The translations under genes and the position numbers were made by a program. Below, piece after piece: positions 36,466 through 45,266 of a stretch of DNA of 64,000 nucleotides (the first letter of the stretch is position 1; each line of letters begins with the position of its first letter). Under the pieces are notes generated by a model. It saw only the letters and a list, made by a program, of their open reading frames with translations, did no database searches and was not told where the DNA came from. This DNA comes from Methylorubrum salsuginis. GTDB taxonomy: Bacteria; Pseudomonadota; Alphaproteobacteria; Rhizobiales; Beijerinckiaceae. The stretch spans positions 62,001 to 126,000 of the forward strand of contig NZ_FOSV01000001.1 of NCBI RefSeq assembly GCF_900114375.1. Reading direction: 5' to 3'.

Positions 36466-38151
36466 ATGCGCATCTCTCTCAAAGCGGCCCTCGCCGGCTC
36501 GTTCAGCCTGCTCGCCGTCGTTGCGGCCGTTCAGGGCGGGCTCAGCATCGTGAAGCTGGCGACGATCGACCGAGAGGTGCGGGAGATCGCCACCGACTGG
36601 CTGCCCTCGGTCGGGCTGCTGGGCGACATCAGCACGGCGACCCGCGACGAGCGGGTGAAATCCTATCGCTACGTCGCCACTTCGGACACGCCGGAGCTGC
36701 TCGCCGCCAACGAGAAGAGCGTGCGGGTCAGTCAGAAGGCGCTGGCCGATCTGCGCAAGGCCTACGAGCCGCTGATTTCCTCGCCGGAGGAGCGGGCGAT
36801 CTACGAGCGCTTCTCCGCCACCTGGGCGACCTACAGCGCGCGGCTGGAAGAGATCATCGGGCTGATGCAGGCCGGGCGGAAGGACGAGGCGCTGACCCTG
36901 CTCGCCAGCGCCGACACGCTCGCGCTGGCCCAGACCGCCACCAAGACGCTGCAGGAGAATCTCGCCCTGAACAAGCGCAGCGCCAAGGACAGCGTCGAGC
37001 ACACCGTCGGGAGTGCGGCCTCCGCTGCCACGACCGCCTGGGTCGCCATGGCGGTGACGCTGCTGGCCGCGCTCCTGGCCGCGCTGTTCGGCTGGCTCGG
37101 CATCTCGCGGCCGATCGAGGGGATGACCGAAGCGATGGGCCGGCTGGCCGCGGGCGATGCCACCCTCGACGTGCCGGGCCGGGGCCGGCGCGACGAGATC
37201 GGCGCGATGTCGGCCGCCGTGCAGGTGTTCAAGGACAATCTGATCCGCGCCCGCGCCCTCGAAGAGGAAGCCGGGCTCGCCCGCGCCGGGATCGAGGCCC
37301 AGCGCAAGGCGGCGGCCCGCGAGTTGGCGGACGCGTTCGAGCGGACGGTGGGCGGCGTGATCGGCGGCGTCTCGGCGGCGGCGACCGAGTTGCAGGCGAC
37401 CGCGAAAGCGATGACCGCCACCGCCGCCCAGACCGCGGCCCAGTCCGGCTCGGTCGCAGCCTCCGCGGACGAGGCGGCGACCAATGTCGGCACCGTGGCC
37501 GTGGCGGCGGAGGAACTCGGCGCCTCGGTGCAGGAGATCGGACGACAGGTCGACGGCTCGGCCGCGCTCGCGCAAGCCGCCGTCGGCGAAGCCGGGCAGA
37601 CCGCGATCCTCGTGCGCGACCTGTCGGATGCGGCCGCCCGCATCGGCGACGTGGTGGCGATGATCGCCACCATCGCCGGCCAGACCAATCTTCTGGCCCT
37701 CAACGCCACCATCGAGGCGGCCCGCGCCGGGGAGGCGGGGCGCGGCTTCGCGGTCGTCGCCGCGGAAGTCAAGGAATTGGCGAACCAGACGGCGCGGGCC
37801 ACCGAAGAGATCACCGGCCAGATCGGTCGCATCCAGACCTCGACCGGTCAGGCGGTGACGGCCATCGACGGGATCGCGGGCCGGATCCGCGAGATCAGCG
37901 GCGTCGCCACCGGCATCGCCGCGGCGGTGGAGGAGCAGGGCGCGGCGACGCAGGAGATCGTCCGCAACGTGGCCCAGGCCGCGACCGGCGCCGGCGCGGT
38001 GACGGCGACCATCGCGGGCGTCGCCGCCGCGGCCGACGACACGGGGGCCGCCGCGAGCCAAGTGCTCGCCTCGGCCACCGAGCTGTCGCGCCAGTCCGAG
38101 CAGCTCGGCGCCGAGGTCGCCCGCTTCCTCGACACCGTGCGGGCGGCCTGA
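36466..38151 (+). CDS. Methyl-accepting chemotaxis protein
   Basis: This 561-residue transducer has an N-terminal helix (residues ~5-28), a ~155-residue periplasmic four-helix-bundle sensor domain (starting '[19 protein letters not shown]', a 4HB_MCP pattern) and a second membrane helix at ~185-208. A HAMP domain follows ('[24 protein letters not shown]'). The signalling hairpin tip is at '[28 protein letters not shown]', then '[16 protein letters not shown]'. It lacks a C-terminal CheR-tethering pentapeptide. The 4HB domain suggests small-molecule sensing. It stands alone; no che genes adjoin it. Confidence 0.93.
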   Translation: MRISLKAALAGSFSLLAVVAAVQGGLSIVKLATIDREVREIATDWLPSVGLLGDISTATRDERVKSYRYVATSDTPELLAANEKSVRVSQKALADLRKAYEPLISSPEERAIYERFSATWATYSARLEEIIGLMQAGRKDEALTLLASADTLALAQTATKTLQENLALNKRSAKDSVEHTVGSAASAATTAWVAMAVTLLAALLAALFGWLGISRPIEGMTEAMGRLAAGDATLDVPGRGRRDEIGAMSAAVQVFKDNLIRARALEEEAGLARAGIEAQRKAAARELADAFERTVGGVIGGVSAAATELQATAKAMTATAAQTAAQSGSVAASADEAATNVGTVAVAAEELGASVQEIGRQVDGSAALAQAAVGEAGQTAILVRDLSDAAARIGDVVAMIATIAGQTNLLALNATIEAARAGEAGRGFAVVAAEVKELANQTARATEEITGQIGRIQTSTGQAVTAIDGIAGRIREISGVATGIAAAVEEQGAATQEIVRNVAQAATGAGAVTATIAGVAAAADDTGAAASQVLASATELSRQSEQLGAEVARFLDTVRAA

Positions 38152-38160
38152 GCCGGGATT

Positions 38161-38469
38161 TCAGAAGACCGGCGGCTCGACGCTCGCGGCTTCGGGGGCG
38201 GGCGCCGCCTTCTTGCGGAGCTTGCGCCGCCTGATCGGCGCCTCCTCGTCGGTGGCGCGCTCGTGGATTGCGAAGGCGTGGAGGTCGTGCGCCCGAGCCG
38301 GTGTCGGCTCCTGATGGCCCTCGATCAGCGCGTAGAAGGCGGCGCGCACGACCTCCTTCTTGCTCGCCTCGGGATGCCGCTCGCGCACGGCGCCCAGCAA
38401 GTCCTTCGGCTTCATGCCGGCCGTCGCCACGCTGCGCAGCGTGGCCGCGATCTCGTCGATCGACGCCAT
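38161..38469 (-). CDS. Hypothetical protein, 102 residues
   Basis: ATG 38469 opens a frame for a small soluble protein. The first ~60 residues look folded and helical ('SIDEIAATLRSVATAGMKPKDLLGAVRERHPEASKKEVVRAAF'-type pattern, resembling a short winged-helix or DNA-binding-like unit). The C terminus is a basic, low-complexity tail (IRRRKLRKKAAPAPEAA). I do not recognise the family. It is convergent with the chemotaxis receptor, nine bases between stops. Confidence 0.65.
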   Translation of the reverse strand: MASIDEIAATLRSVATAGMKPKDLLGAVRERHPEASKKEVVRAAFYALIEGHQEPTPARAHDLHAFAIHERATDEEAPIRRRKLRKKAAPAPEAASVEPPVF

Positions 38470-38551
38470 CTCGTCCCTGTCCCTCGGTCGCAACCGCCGG
38501 CTCCTGTCCGGCCCCGCGATCTTAACACAGGTATGGTTGCGCAGCCCTCCG

Positions 38552-39310
38552 TCAGGGGCGGAAGCCCTCGAACACCATCTGGTCGGCATGGGCCTGCGCC
38601 AACGCCCGCTGCTCGGGCGTGCGGACGGTCCAGGTCATCACCGGCATGCCGCCTAGGCGGCGGCAGAGATAGGGCACCGGCCCCGGCAGGTCGCCGACGC
38701 GCCAGGACAGGAAGTCGGGCCGACTCTCGTCGAGATGGAGCAGACCCGAGAGGGCGGTGCGCAGCGACGGGCTCAGCCGCTCGTATTCGGGATCGTCCTG
38801 GCTCGCCTCGGCGACGATGCCGCGCGGCACGGTCGGCGCGATCGCGGCCAGGGTGCCGACGATGCCCGGATCGAAGGATTTGAGCGCGATCGGCGCCGAG
38901 AACCCGGCCACCACCTCGGCGGTGCGGCGGGTGAGGCGGCGGTCGCCGTCGAAGCGGCTCTTGATCTCGACCACCACCGGCACCCGCCCGCCGACATGGC
39001 GCAGGAATTCGGCGAGCGTCGGGACGCGCTCGGCCGTCCCGAAGATCGTCAGCCCGCCGAGATCCGCCGCGCTCGTCGCCTCGACGGCCCCCTCCGCGCC
39101 CGTCAGCCGCCCCAGGGTCGCGTCGTGAAACACCATCGCCTCGCCGTCGGCGCTGATCTGCACGTCGCACTCGATGGCGTAGCCCGCACTCGCCGCGGCT
39201 TCCGCCGCCGCGAGGGTGTTCTCGGGCACGCCGGCCGCACGGTCGTGCAGCCCGCGATGGGCGATCGGCCGCGCGGTCAGCCAGTCCGGCGCGTTGAGGG
39301 CGCGGCTCAC
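38552..39310 (-). CDS. Glycerophosphodiester phosphodiesterase family protein
   Basis: This 252-residue TIM-barrel enzyme should hydrolyse glycerophosphodiesters to glycerol 3-phosphate and an alcohol. The metal and catalytic motifs are complete: 'AHRGLHD' with PENT ('VPENTLAAAEAA'), 'ECDVQ', then 'VFHDATLGRLT' and 'VVVEIKS'. There is no signal peptide, so it is cytosolic. GTG 39310 shares GTGA with the stop of the RidA gene; this fixes the start. A role in recycling glycerol phosphate is consistent with glpK in the region, although the two loci are 5.5 kb apart. Confidence 0.88.
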   Translation of the reverse strand: MSRALNAPDWLTARPIAHRGLHDRAAGVPENTLAAAEAAASAGYAIECDVQISADGEAMVFHDATLGRLTGAEGAVEATSAADLGGLTIFGTAERVPTLAEFLRHVGGRVPVVVEIKSRFDGDRRLTRRTAEVVAGFSAPIALKSFDPGIVGTLAAIAPTVPRGIVAEASQDDPEYERLSPSLRTALSGLLHLDESRPDFLSWRVGDLPGPVPYLCRRLGGMPVMTWTVRTPEQRALAQAHADQMVFEGFRP

Positions 39311-39786
39311 GCGACCTCGAACATCGCCTCGACCTCGACCGCGGCGTCGAGGGGAAGTTCGGCCACACCCACCGTCGAGCGGGCGTGGCGGCCCTTGTCG
39401 CCCAGCACCGCGACCATCAGGTCGGAGGCGCCGTTCATGATCGGCGCCAGCGCGGCGAAGCTCGGCACGGCGTTGATGAAGCCGCCGAGCCGGACGCATT
39501 GCACGACGCCGCGGTCGAGATCGCCCACCGCCGCCTCGATCTGGGCCAGCACGTTGAGGGCGCAGAGCTTGGCCGCCTCGATCCCGGCCTCGTTCGAGAC
39601 CTCGGCGCCGAGCTTGCCCTTGTGGGCCTCGGACAGCTTGCCGTCGGGCCCGAAGCAGATCTGGCCGGAGACGATCACGAGGTTGCCCGAGCGCACGAAC
39701 GGCACGTAGTTCGCGACCGGCGCCGCCGCCTTCGGCAGGGTGAGCCCGAGGGCCTCCAGGCGTTCCTTGACCGAGTTCATCGCCAT
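39307..39786 (-). CDS. RidA (YjgF/YER057c/UK114) family protein
   Basis: This 159-residue protein belongs to the RidA superfamily. The opening 'KERLEALGLTLPKAAAPVANYVPFVRSGNLVIVSGQ' and the later 'VQCVRLGGFINA' and 'RSTVGVAELPLDAAVEVE' are typical of the longer YjgF subgroup. The catalytic arginine of the enamine deaminase lies in the ARSTVG block. These proteins remove reactive enamines formed by PLP enzymes, although this subgroup is less well characterised. Start at ATG 39786 with GGGAG just upstream. It is the first gene of a two-gene operon with the phosphodiesterase. Confidence 0.87.
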   Translation of the reverse strand: MAMNSVKERLEALGLTLPKAAAPVANYVPFVRSGNLVIVSGQICFGPDGKLSEAHKGKLGAEVSNEAGIEAAKLCALNVLAQIEAAVGDLDRGVVQCVRLGGFINAVPSFAALAPIMNGASDLMVAVLGDKGRHARSTVGVAELPLDAAVEVEAMFEVA

Positions 39787-39884
39787 GCATCTCCCGCTTC
39801 GGTTCGTGGCCGGCGTCTCAGCACGGGGGCAGGGCAGGGCGCAAGGGGGCCGCTTCCCCTCCCCACAAAGGGGAGGAGAACGCC

Positions 39885-42062
39885 TCATCCGGCTGCCGGG
39901 AGAGAGGCGTCCTCTCGCGCTGCCTCCGCCGCCTCCCGGCTCGCCGAAAAATCGTAGCGCAAATCGGCGTGCGCCACGGTCGCGGGCCGGTGGGCGACGA
40001 TGACGCGGGTCATCCTGAGGTCGCGGAGGGCGGCGGCGATGACCGCCTCGGTGGGTTCGTCGAGCGCGCTCGTCGCCTCGTCGAGGAACAGGATCTCGGG
40101 GCGCCGGTAGAGGGCGCGGGCCAGGATCACCCGCTGGCGCTGGCCGCCGGACAGCGTCGAGCCCATGTCGCCGACCAGCGTCTCGAAGCCCATCGGCGTG
40201 CGGGCGATGTCCTCCAGGATCGCGGCACGGGCCGCACATTCGCGGATCCAGCCGGGATCGGGGCGCTCGTCGAAGCAGGCGATGTTCTCGGCGATCGAGC
40301 CGGCGAACAGCCCGTCGTCCTGCATCACCCCGGCGATGCGGGAGCGATAGGCCGCCGCCCCGCCGGCCCGGATGTCGCGGCCATCGACCAGCACCGCGCC
40401 CTCGGTGGGCGCGATCAATCCCATCATCACCCGCATCACGCTGCTCTTGCCGCAGCCCGAGGGGCCGGTGATGGCGAGACTCGATCCGGCCGGGACGGCG
40501 AGGCTCAGGTTGCGAAACACCCAGGGCTCGTCGGCGCCGTAGCGCAGCGACAGGCCCGCCGCCCTTAAGGCCGCGCCGCGCACTTCGCCGCCGACCAGCG
40601 CCGGGGCGGCGGGGGGAGCGGCCTCCGGGGCAGCCGGCAGCGCGGAAAAACTCTCCTCCGGCTCGGTCATGACGATGTCGGCCAGCCGGTCGGTCTGGAC
40701 GTTGAGCATGCGCAGCTGGAAGCCCGCCTGCATCAGGTTGCCGATGCGGGTCGAGAACTGGTCGCGATAGGCCAGGAAGGCCACCAGCATGCCGAGCGAC
40801 ATCCGCTGGTCGATGACGGCGCCCGCGCCCAGCACGAGCAGCAGGAGTCGGTCGGTGCCGAACAGGAACTCGTTGCCGCGCCCGAACACGAGGTCGAGCC
40901 GTTGCAGCCGCAGCCGGGCGTTCAGCGCCTGGACGAACTGGTTCATCCACACGCCGCGGCGGCGCTCGCGCAGGTTCAGGAGCTTCACGCTCGCCATGCC
41001 GCGCACGGTCTCGATGAAGTGGCTCTGCTGGCGGGCTTCCGCGACGAGCGCCTCCTCGGTGCCCTCGCGATACGCCTTGTAGGCAATGACGCGCAGCCCC
41101 ACGGTGAGCGCGGTGGAGGCGAGCGCCACGAGCGCCAGCCAGCCGCCATACACGAACAGCATGATCAGCATGCCGACCGACATGATGCCGTCGAGGGCCG
41201 CCTGGACGAGGTCGGTGGTGAGCCCCTTCTGGATCGTGGCGAGCGAGCCGAAGCGGGAGATCACGTCGCCGACGTGCCGCTTCTGGAAATAGTCGAGCGG
41301 CAGCCGCGACAGGTGGTCGAACAGCGAGCCCGACCATTGGTAGTTCAGCTTCGAGCCCGTCAGCATGATCGCCCAGGTGCGGGTGACGCCCAGTCCCAGT
41401 TGCAGGAGCAGCAGGAGGGCGAGCCCGAGGCCGACGACGAGCAGCAGGTCGCGGTCGCCGTTCACGATGACCTCGTCGATGACGATCTGCGAGGCGATCG
41501 GCATCAGGATCGAGACGAGTTCGATGCCGAGCGAGAGCGCCAGGATCTGCGCCATCGCCCCGCGGATGCCGGCCAATCCCCGGAACAGGTCGGGGATGCC
41601 GAAGCGGCGCTCGGCCTTCTCCCGCACGAAGCTCTGGTTCGGCTGGACCTCGAGCGCCACCCCGGTGAACTCGCGGGAGGCTTCCACCAGACTCAAGGTT
41701 CGGCGGCCCCGGGCGGGGTCGTGGATGACGATGTCCTTGCGGCGCACCTCCGCCAGCACGACGAAATGGTTGAGGCCCCAGTGCAGGATGCACGGGGTGC
41801 GAAGCCGCCCGAGATCGTCGAGTTCGACCCGGAGCGCGCGGGCCGAAAGGCCCATCGTGCCCGACAGGTCGATGAGGTTTCTGAGCGTCATGCCCTTGAG
41901 CGAGAGGGCATGACGGGCCCGCATCGTGCCGAGATCGACCGCGCGGCCGTGATAGCCCAGCACCATGGCCAGACACGCCATGCCGCATTCGGCGGCCTCG
42001 GCCTGGAGCAGGACGGGCAGGCGGCGACCGAAGCCGAACTTGAGGTCGGCGATCAGGCTCAT
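39885..42062 (-). CDS. C39-peptidase ABC exporter for double-glycine peptides (CvaB/RaxB type)
   Basis: This 725-residue inner-membrane exporter processes and secretes leader peptides. Residues 1-130 are a C39 cysteine peptidase with all expected catalytic residues: Gln20, Cys26 (AECGMAC), His99 (LNHFVVL) and Asp115 (IHDPARG). Six membrane helices follow at ~160-430. The nucleotide-binding domain has Walker A GPSGCGKS, signature LSGGQRQR, Walker B EILFLDEAT and a switch His in IVAHRP. The order QAEAAECG places it with Gram-negative microcin exporters. ATG 42062 overlaps the hlyD stop by four bases. The obvious substrate is the leader peptide encoded divergently at 43757-43957. Confidence 0.92.
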   Translation of the reverse strand: MSLIADLKFGFGRRLPVLLQAEAAECGMACLAMVLGYHGRAVDLGTMRARHALSLKGMTLRNLIDLSGTMGLSARALRVELDDLGRLRTPCILHWGLNHFVVLAEVRRKDIVIHDPARGRRTLSLVEASREFTGVALEVQPNQSFVREKAERRFGIPDLFRGLAGIRGAMAQILALSLGIELVSILMPIASQIVIDEVIVNGDRDLLLVVGLGLALLLLLQLGLGVTRTWAIMLTGSKLNYQWSGSLFDHLSRLPLDYFQKRHVGDVISRFGSLATIQKGLTTDLVQAALDGIMSVGMLIMLFVYGGWLALVALASTALTVGLRVIAYKAYREGTEEALVAEARQQSHFIETVRGMASVKLLNLRERRRGVWMNQFVQALNARLRLQRLDLVFGRGNEFLFGTDRLLLLVLGAGAVIDQRMSLGMLVAFLAYRDQFSTRIGNLMQAGFQLRMLNVQTDRLADIVMTEPEESFSALPAAPEAAPPAAPALVGGEVRGAALRAAGLSLRYGADEPWVFRNLSLAVPAGSSLAITGPSGCGKSSVMRVMMGLIAPTEGAVLVDGRDIRAGGAAAYRSRIAGVMQDDGLFAGSIAENIACFDERPDPGWIRECAARAAILEDIARTPMGFETLVGDMGSTLSGGQRQRVILARALYRRPEILFLDEATSALDEPTEAVIAAALRDLRMTRVIVAHRPATVAHADLRYDFSASREAAEAAREDASLPAAG

Positions 42063-43348
42063 CGGATGCCTCCGTCCGTCACGAGATCGACGCTGCGCTT
42101 GACGTGGGTGATGGGGTCGAGGAGCCAGCGGTAGAGCGGGCGCTTTTCCAGCGCGATGTCGGCCTCGACCCGCATCCCGGCCTCCAGCCGCCGCTTCTCG
42201 CCATAGGCCGTGACGCTGTCGGCATCCGGCCGCACGACGATGCGGTAGACGCCACCGCCGGCCTTCTTCGAGGGGTCTCTCGCCGCATCGGGGGCGGCGT
42301 TGCCGTCCTCCAGCGGCGCGCGGGTCACCTCGGTGACGCGGCCGCCGTAGAGGCCGAAGCGCTGGAACGGGAAGGCGGCGTAGCGCAGCATCACGGTGGC
42401 GCCCGGTTCGATGAAGCCGATGGCCGAGGAATCGACGTAGAGGTTGGCCTGCAATCGCCCCTCGCTCGGCAGCAGCGTCAGCAGGCTCGCGCCCGCCGCC
42501 ACCGTCTGCCCGGCCTGCGCCCGGATCGAGGTGAGGATGCCGCGCTCCGGGGCGCGCACCTCGATGGCCCGGCGCGCCTCGCTCTCGGCCCGCTGCTGTT
42601 CGAGCTGCGCCGCGGTGCGGTCGAGTTCGGCGAGGTCGCGGGCGAGCGTCTCGTCGTAGGTCGCGAGCTTGGCCTTCAGGTCGCCGAGCTTGCCCGCCAC
42701 CTGCAAGCCGTTCTGGCGGAACTGGGCGAGCTGCGAGGTCGCCTGGAGATAGAGGTAGTTCTGGCTCTGGAAGTCGGCGGCGCGGGCGAAGCCCTTGGCG
42801 ACGGCGTCGGCGAGTTCCTGGGCGCGGGTCTTGAGCGGGGGAACCAGCTTCTCCTGGAGCTCGACCTGCTCGGCGACGCGCGCGCCCTGCTCCTCCAGGT
42901 TGGCGATCTGCTCCGTGAGCCCCCGCTTCTCGGCCTCGGCCATGGCGGCGCGAGCGGCGCGCTGGCGCTCGACGCTGTCGCGCTGGCGGGCGAGCTGAGC
43001 GATCACCCGCTCCTGGGTCGGGCCGCTGGCCGAGACCGCGTCGAGGTCGATGGTGAAGAGGAGCTGGCCGCGCTCGACCCGCTCGCCCTCCTTCACGCCC
43101 GAGGCGCTGACCCGGCCTGCGAGCGGGCTCGCGACTGTGATGAGGCCGACATCCGGCGCCAGCAGGCCGTCGGCGTGAACGCGGCGGGTATAAGTGCCGA
43201 GCCACACGTACAGCGCGACCGCCGCAACGAAGCCGAGGCAGAGACGGACGACGATCCGTACCGGCAGCGGCTGGACGATCTGCGCCTCGCCGAGCCACGC
43301 GCTGCGCCGGGCTTCGGCGACCTCGCGACGGAACAGGGGCTTGGTCAC
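42059..43348 (-). CDS. HlyD/MchE-family periplasmic adaptor of the peptide exporter
   Basis: This 429-residue membrane fusion protein has one N-terminal helix (residues ~32-52, IVVRLCLGFVAAVALYVWL), a lipoyl-like half motif ('GLITVASPLAGRVSASGVKEGERV'), a long coiled coil (residues ~100-260) and a second lipoyl/beta-barrel part ending with a 'RPLYRWLLDPI' tail typical of RaxA/MchE. The start is GTG 43348 with a GGAGG-like site upstream; the frame to 43378 is not needed. It connects the ABC exporter to an outer-membrane TolC-type channel, which is not encoded in the window. First gene of the exporter operon. Confidence 0.9.
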   Translation of the reverse strand: MTKPLFRREVAEARRSAWLGEAQIVQPLPVRIVVRLCLGFVAAVALYVWLGTYTRRVHADGLLAPDVGLITVASPLAGRVSASGVKEGERVERGQLLFTIDLDAVSASGPTQERVIAQLARQRDSVERQRAARAAMAEAEKRGLTEQIANLEEQGARVAEQVELQEKLVPPLKTRAQELADAVAKGFARAADFQSQNYLYLQATSQLAQFRQNGLQVAGKLGDLKAKLATYDETLARDLAELDRTAAQLEQQRAESEARRAIEVRAPERGILTSIRAQAGQTVAAGASLLTLLPSEGRLQANLYVDSSAIGFIEPGATVMLRYAAFPFQRFGLYGGRVTEVTRAPLEDGNAAPDAARDPSKKAGGGVYRIVVRPDADSVTAYGEKRRLEAGMRVEADIALEKRPLYRWLLDPITHVKRSVDLVTDGGIR

Positions 43349-43756
43349 CGGAGGCCTCCCTCGGCAGCGATTCGGCACTCCGAACCTGCGTTGTTCTGTC
43401 GCATTATCCCGGTAAACCCCATATTCTTCAAACGATTAGACCTTACCCTCGTGGCATCGGCACCGGCTTCAGCCCCTAGGTCAATTTTTGATCCCTCGGC
43501 GCGCGCGCCGCGACATTTCGTCAATGCGGTCCGAGCGGAGCCACCCTCCCCGGTCGCGGCGGGCGAAGGGCAAAATGTGACCACCGATCCCGATCCAGAG
43601 CCGTATGGGGCAGGTATCGGCTGCGGCAAGGGTTGCCTCCCGAAACAATATCCGTACCTTCCATAGCAGAGCAGCGCACAGCGCCGCTCTTATTCCATGG
43701 GAAGACAGAAATACAGAACGTCTTTCTCAGTATCGTGCGACACGCAGGAGAAAACC
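43349..43756. promoter_or_regulatory. 408-base divergent control region of the peptide/exporter cassette
   Basis: Exporter genes go left and the peptide gene goes right, so both promoters should be here. An AT-rich patch at ~43400-43440 (CATATTCTTCAAACGATTAG) suits the exporter promoter, and ~43690-43730 suits the peptide promoter. I looked for further double-glycine leaders or an immunity gene and found none I could support. Confidence 0.45.
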
Positions 43757-43957
43757 ATGCAGCAGAACATTGACACCATCCGTGAGCTCGACGCTGCGGA
43801 GCTGGATCAGGTCGGCGGCGGGCTGTCCCTGGGCCTCGGCCTCGAGGTCGACCTCAGCCAGGAGCTGGGCGCGGTGTCCGGCACGGTCGATCAGGTGGGC
43901 GGCCTCGTGGGCGGCGTGCTCGACAAGGTGCTCGGTGCCGCCGGCGGCCTTCTCTAA
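43757..43957 (+). CDS. Double-glycine leader peptide, microcin/bacteriocin-like precursor
   Basis: ATG 43757 follows CAGGAG at a 6-base spacing and opens a 66-residue frame. Residues 1-21 form a classic double-glycine leader: MQQNIDTIRELDAAELDQVGG, with hydrophobic residues at the expected -4, -7, -12 and -15 spacings (Val, Leu, Leu, Ile region) and acidic residues between. Cleavage after Gly20-Gly21 would free a 45-residue cysteine-free core, rich in Gly, Leu and Val (QELGAVSGTV, then LVGGVLDKVLGAAGGLL). A second DQVGG occurs at residues 45-49. It resembles class II bacteriocins/microcins in layout. Activity, and whether it is antibacterial at all, is not shown; no immunity gene is apparent. 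A strong hairpin follows the stop. Confidence 0.82.
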   Translation: MQQNIDTIRELDAAELDQVGGGLSLGLGLEVDLSQELGAVSGTVDQVGGLVGGVLDKVLGAAGGLL

Positions 43958-43976
43958 GACCTGACGGGTCAGACCC

Positions 43977-44020
43977 GGCCCGCCCGCGCAGCGCGACCAG
44001 ACCCGCTGCGCGGGCGGGCC
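43977..44020 (+). terminator. Perfect 17-bp hairpin after the leader peptide gene
   Basis: GGCCCGCCCGCGCAGCG (43977-43993) pairs perfectly with 44004-44020 around a 10-base loop. It begins 20 bases after the peptide stop. There is no T-run, but the stem is very strong, and it would separate the peptide transcript from the AraC gene. Confidence 0.6.
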
Positions 44021-44215
44021 TATGCCGCTTCCGGCGAGCGGCATCGGCGGCGGAACAGCGAACCGCGCGCTTCCGTTGCCTGTCATCGAAAGCGTGGCCG
44101 GCCGGCCCGCAGGAGACCGGAGAGATGGGTGCCCGACCGTGAACGGGCACCGCGACGTTGATCGAAGAACGCCGGGGCCTCTCGACGCGCCCGTCGGCGC
44201 CGACATTCGGGAGCG

Positions 44216-45109
44216 ATGCGAACGATGGGCGTGCCCTTCGCCAACGGATGCGTGCAGGGAGAGGTGAGCGCACCGCCCGACCGGGTGTTCGGGCGGATCG
44301 AGGCCGGCGGCGTCGAAGGGTTGACCTTCATCGACTACGCCTACGGCGCACCCGGGCACAGCACGCATCAGGTCGGCGGCCTCCTGGTCGGCACGTGGCA
44401 CGGCGAGCCCTGGACCCGGCTGACCTTCTCCGGCGATGCGGAGGGCGAGGCGACCGAGGAATGGTCGGGCGAGACCTTCGTCCTGCGCGGTCCGGGCTAT
44501 GCCGGCCGCACCCGCTGGAGCGGGCGGTACCGCGCCCGCTACATCGCCTTTTCCCCCGGCGCGGTCGAGCGGATGACCGAAACGCCGCTCACCGACATTC
44601 CCGTCCCTTCGACCGCCTGCGACCTGACCGAGCGGATGACGGTGTTCCATCTGCTCGCCGCCCTCGGCCGCCAAGCGGAGGAGGGGAGCCCCACGGACAC
44701 GCTGCTGCTCGACAGCGTCGGCCTCGCGGTCCTGCGCGCCTCCGGGGCGCTGCCGGCCGCGCCGGCCCGCCGCAGCGCGACGCTGACCCGACGCCAAGCG
44801 GCCCGCATCCGCGAGCTCGTCGCCGCGCGGATCGGCACGCCGCTGACGCTCGGCGAGATGGCGCGGGCCGTGGATCTCTCCGAGGGCTATTTCGTGCGCG
44901 CCTTCAAGGGCTCGTTCGGGGTGACGCCCTACCAATACGTACTGCGCGAGCGCGTGGCGCTCGCGCAATCGCTGATCCGCTCCGGCACGGTCTCGCTCAG
45001 CGAGGCGGCGGCCCGCTCGGGCTTTCCCGACGCGCGCCGCATGGGCCGCACCTTCCGCAAGGTGACGGGCCGCTCGCCGACCGCCATGGCCCGGCTGCGC
45101 AGCGCCTGA
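44216..45109 (+). CDS. AraC family transcriptional regulator
   Basis: This 297-residue regulator has a ~190-residue N-terminal sensing domain that I do not recognise beyond its beta-rich character. The C-terminal ~100 residues form the paired AraC helix-turn-helix ('LGEMARAVDLSEGYFVRAFKGSFGVTPYQYVLRERVALAQ', then 'SLSEAAARSGFPDARRMGRTFRK'). ATG 44216 or 44225 could be the start; there is no strong ribosome site. It follows the leader-peptide gene by 258 bases on the same strand but behind a strong hairpin. Control of the peptide cassette is possible and untested. Confidence 0.87.
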   Translation: MRTMGVPFANGCVQGEVSAPPDRVFGRIEAGGVEGLTFIDYAYGAPGHSTHQVGGLLVGTWHGEPWTRLTFSGDAEGEATEEWSGETFVLRGPGYAGRTRWSGRYRARYIAFSPGAVERMTETPLTDIPVPSTACDLTERMTVFHLLAALGRQAEEGSPTDTLLLDSVGLAVLRASGALPAAPARRSATLTRRQAARIRELVAARIGTPLTLGEMARAVDLSEGYFVRAFKGSFGVTPYQYVLRERVALAQSLIRSGTVSLSEAAARSGFPDARRMGRTFRKVTGRSPTAMARLRSA

Positions 45110-45266
45110 TCGACCGCGTCACGACTGAGCCGGCAAAGGACACTGTCAAGACACAACCGCCGCTCCGCGACGTTGCGGTTACCCCCTTTTCCAGTGTAAT
45201 CGCGACCGTGCCGCCCGCGCCCCGAGGCGGCACTTTCGTTTGGGAAGTCCTCTCAGAGGAAGCCGG

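Noticed and set aside
39307..43298. Long minus-strand frames of 893 and 1137 codons joining RidA, the exporter and hlyD regions
   Set aside because: They are read-through frames in which only the parts starting at 39786 and 42062 show protein families. The remaining portions are Arg/Ala-rich shadows.
43697..43756. In-frame upstream ATG that would extend the leader peptide by 20 residues
   Set aside because: The extension would destroy the usual length of a double-glycine leader, and the ATG at 43757 has the better ribosome site.
43605..43964. 119-codon plus-strand frame overlapping the leader peptide gene
   Set aside because: It is out of phase with the peptide, is Ser/Arg-rich and lacks a ribosome site. 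The 66-codon frame has leader, ribosome site and partner exporter.
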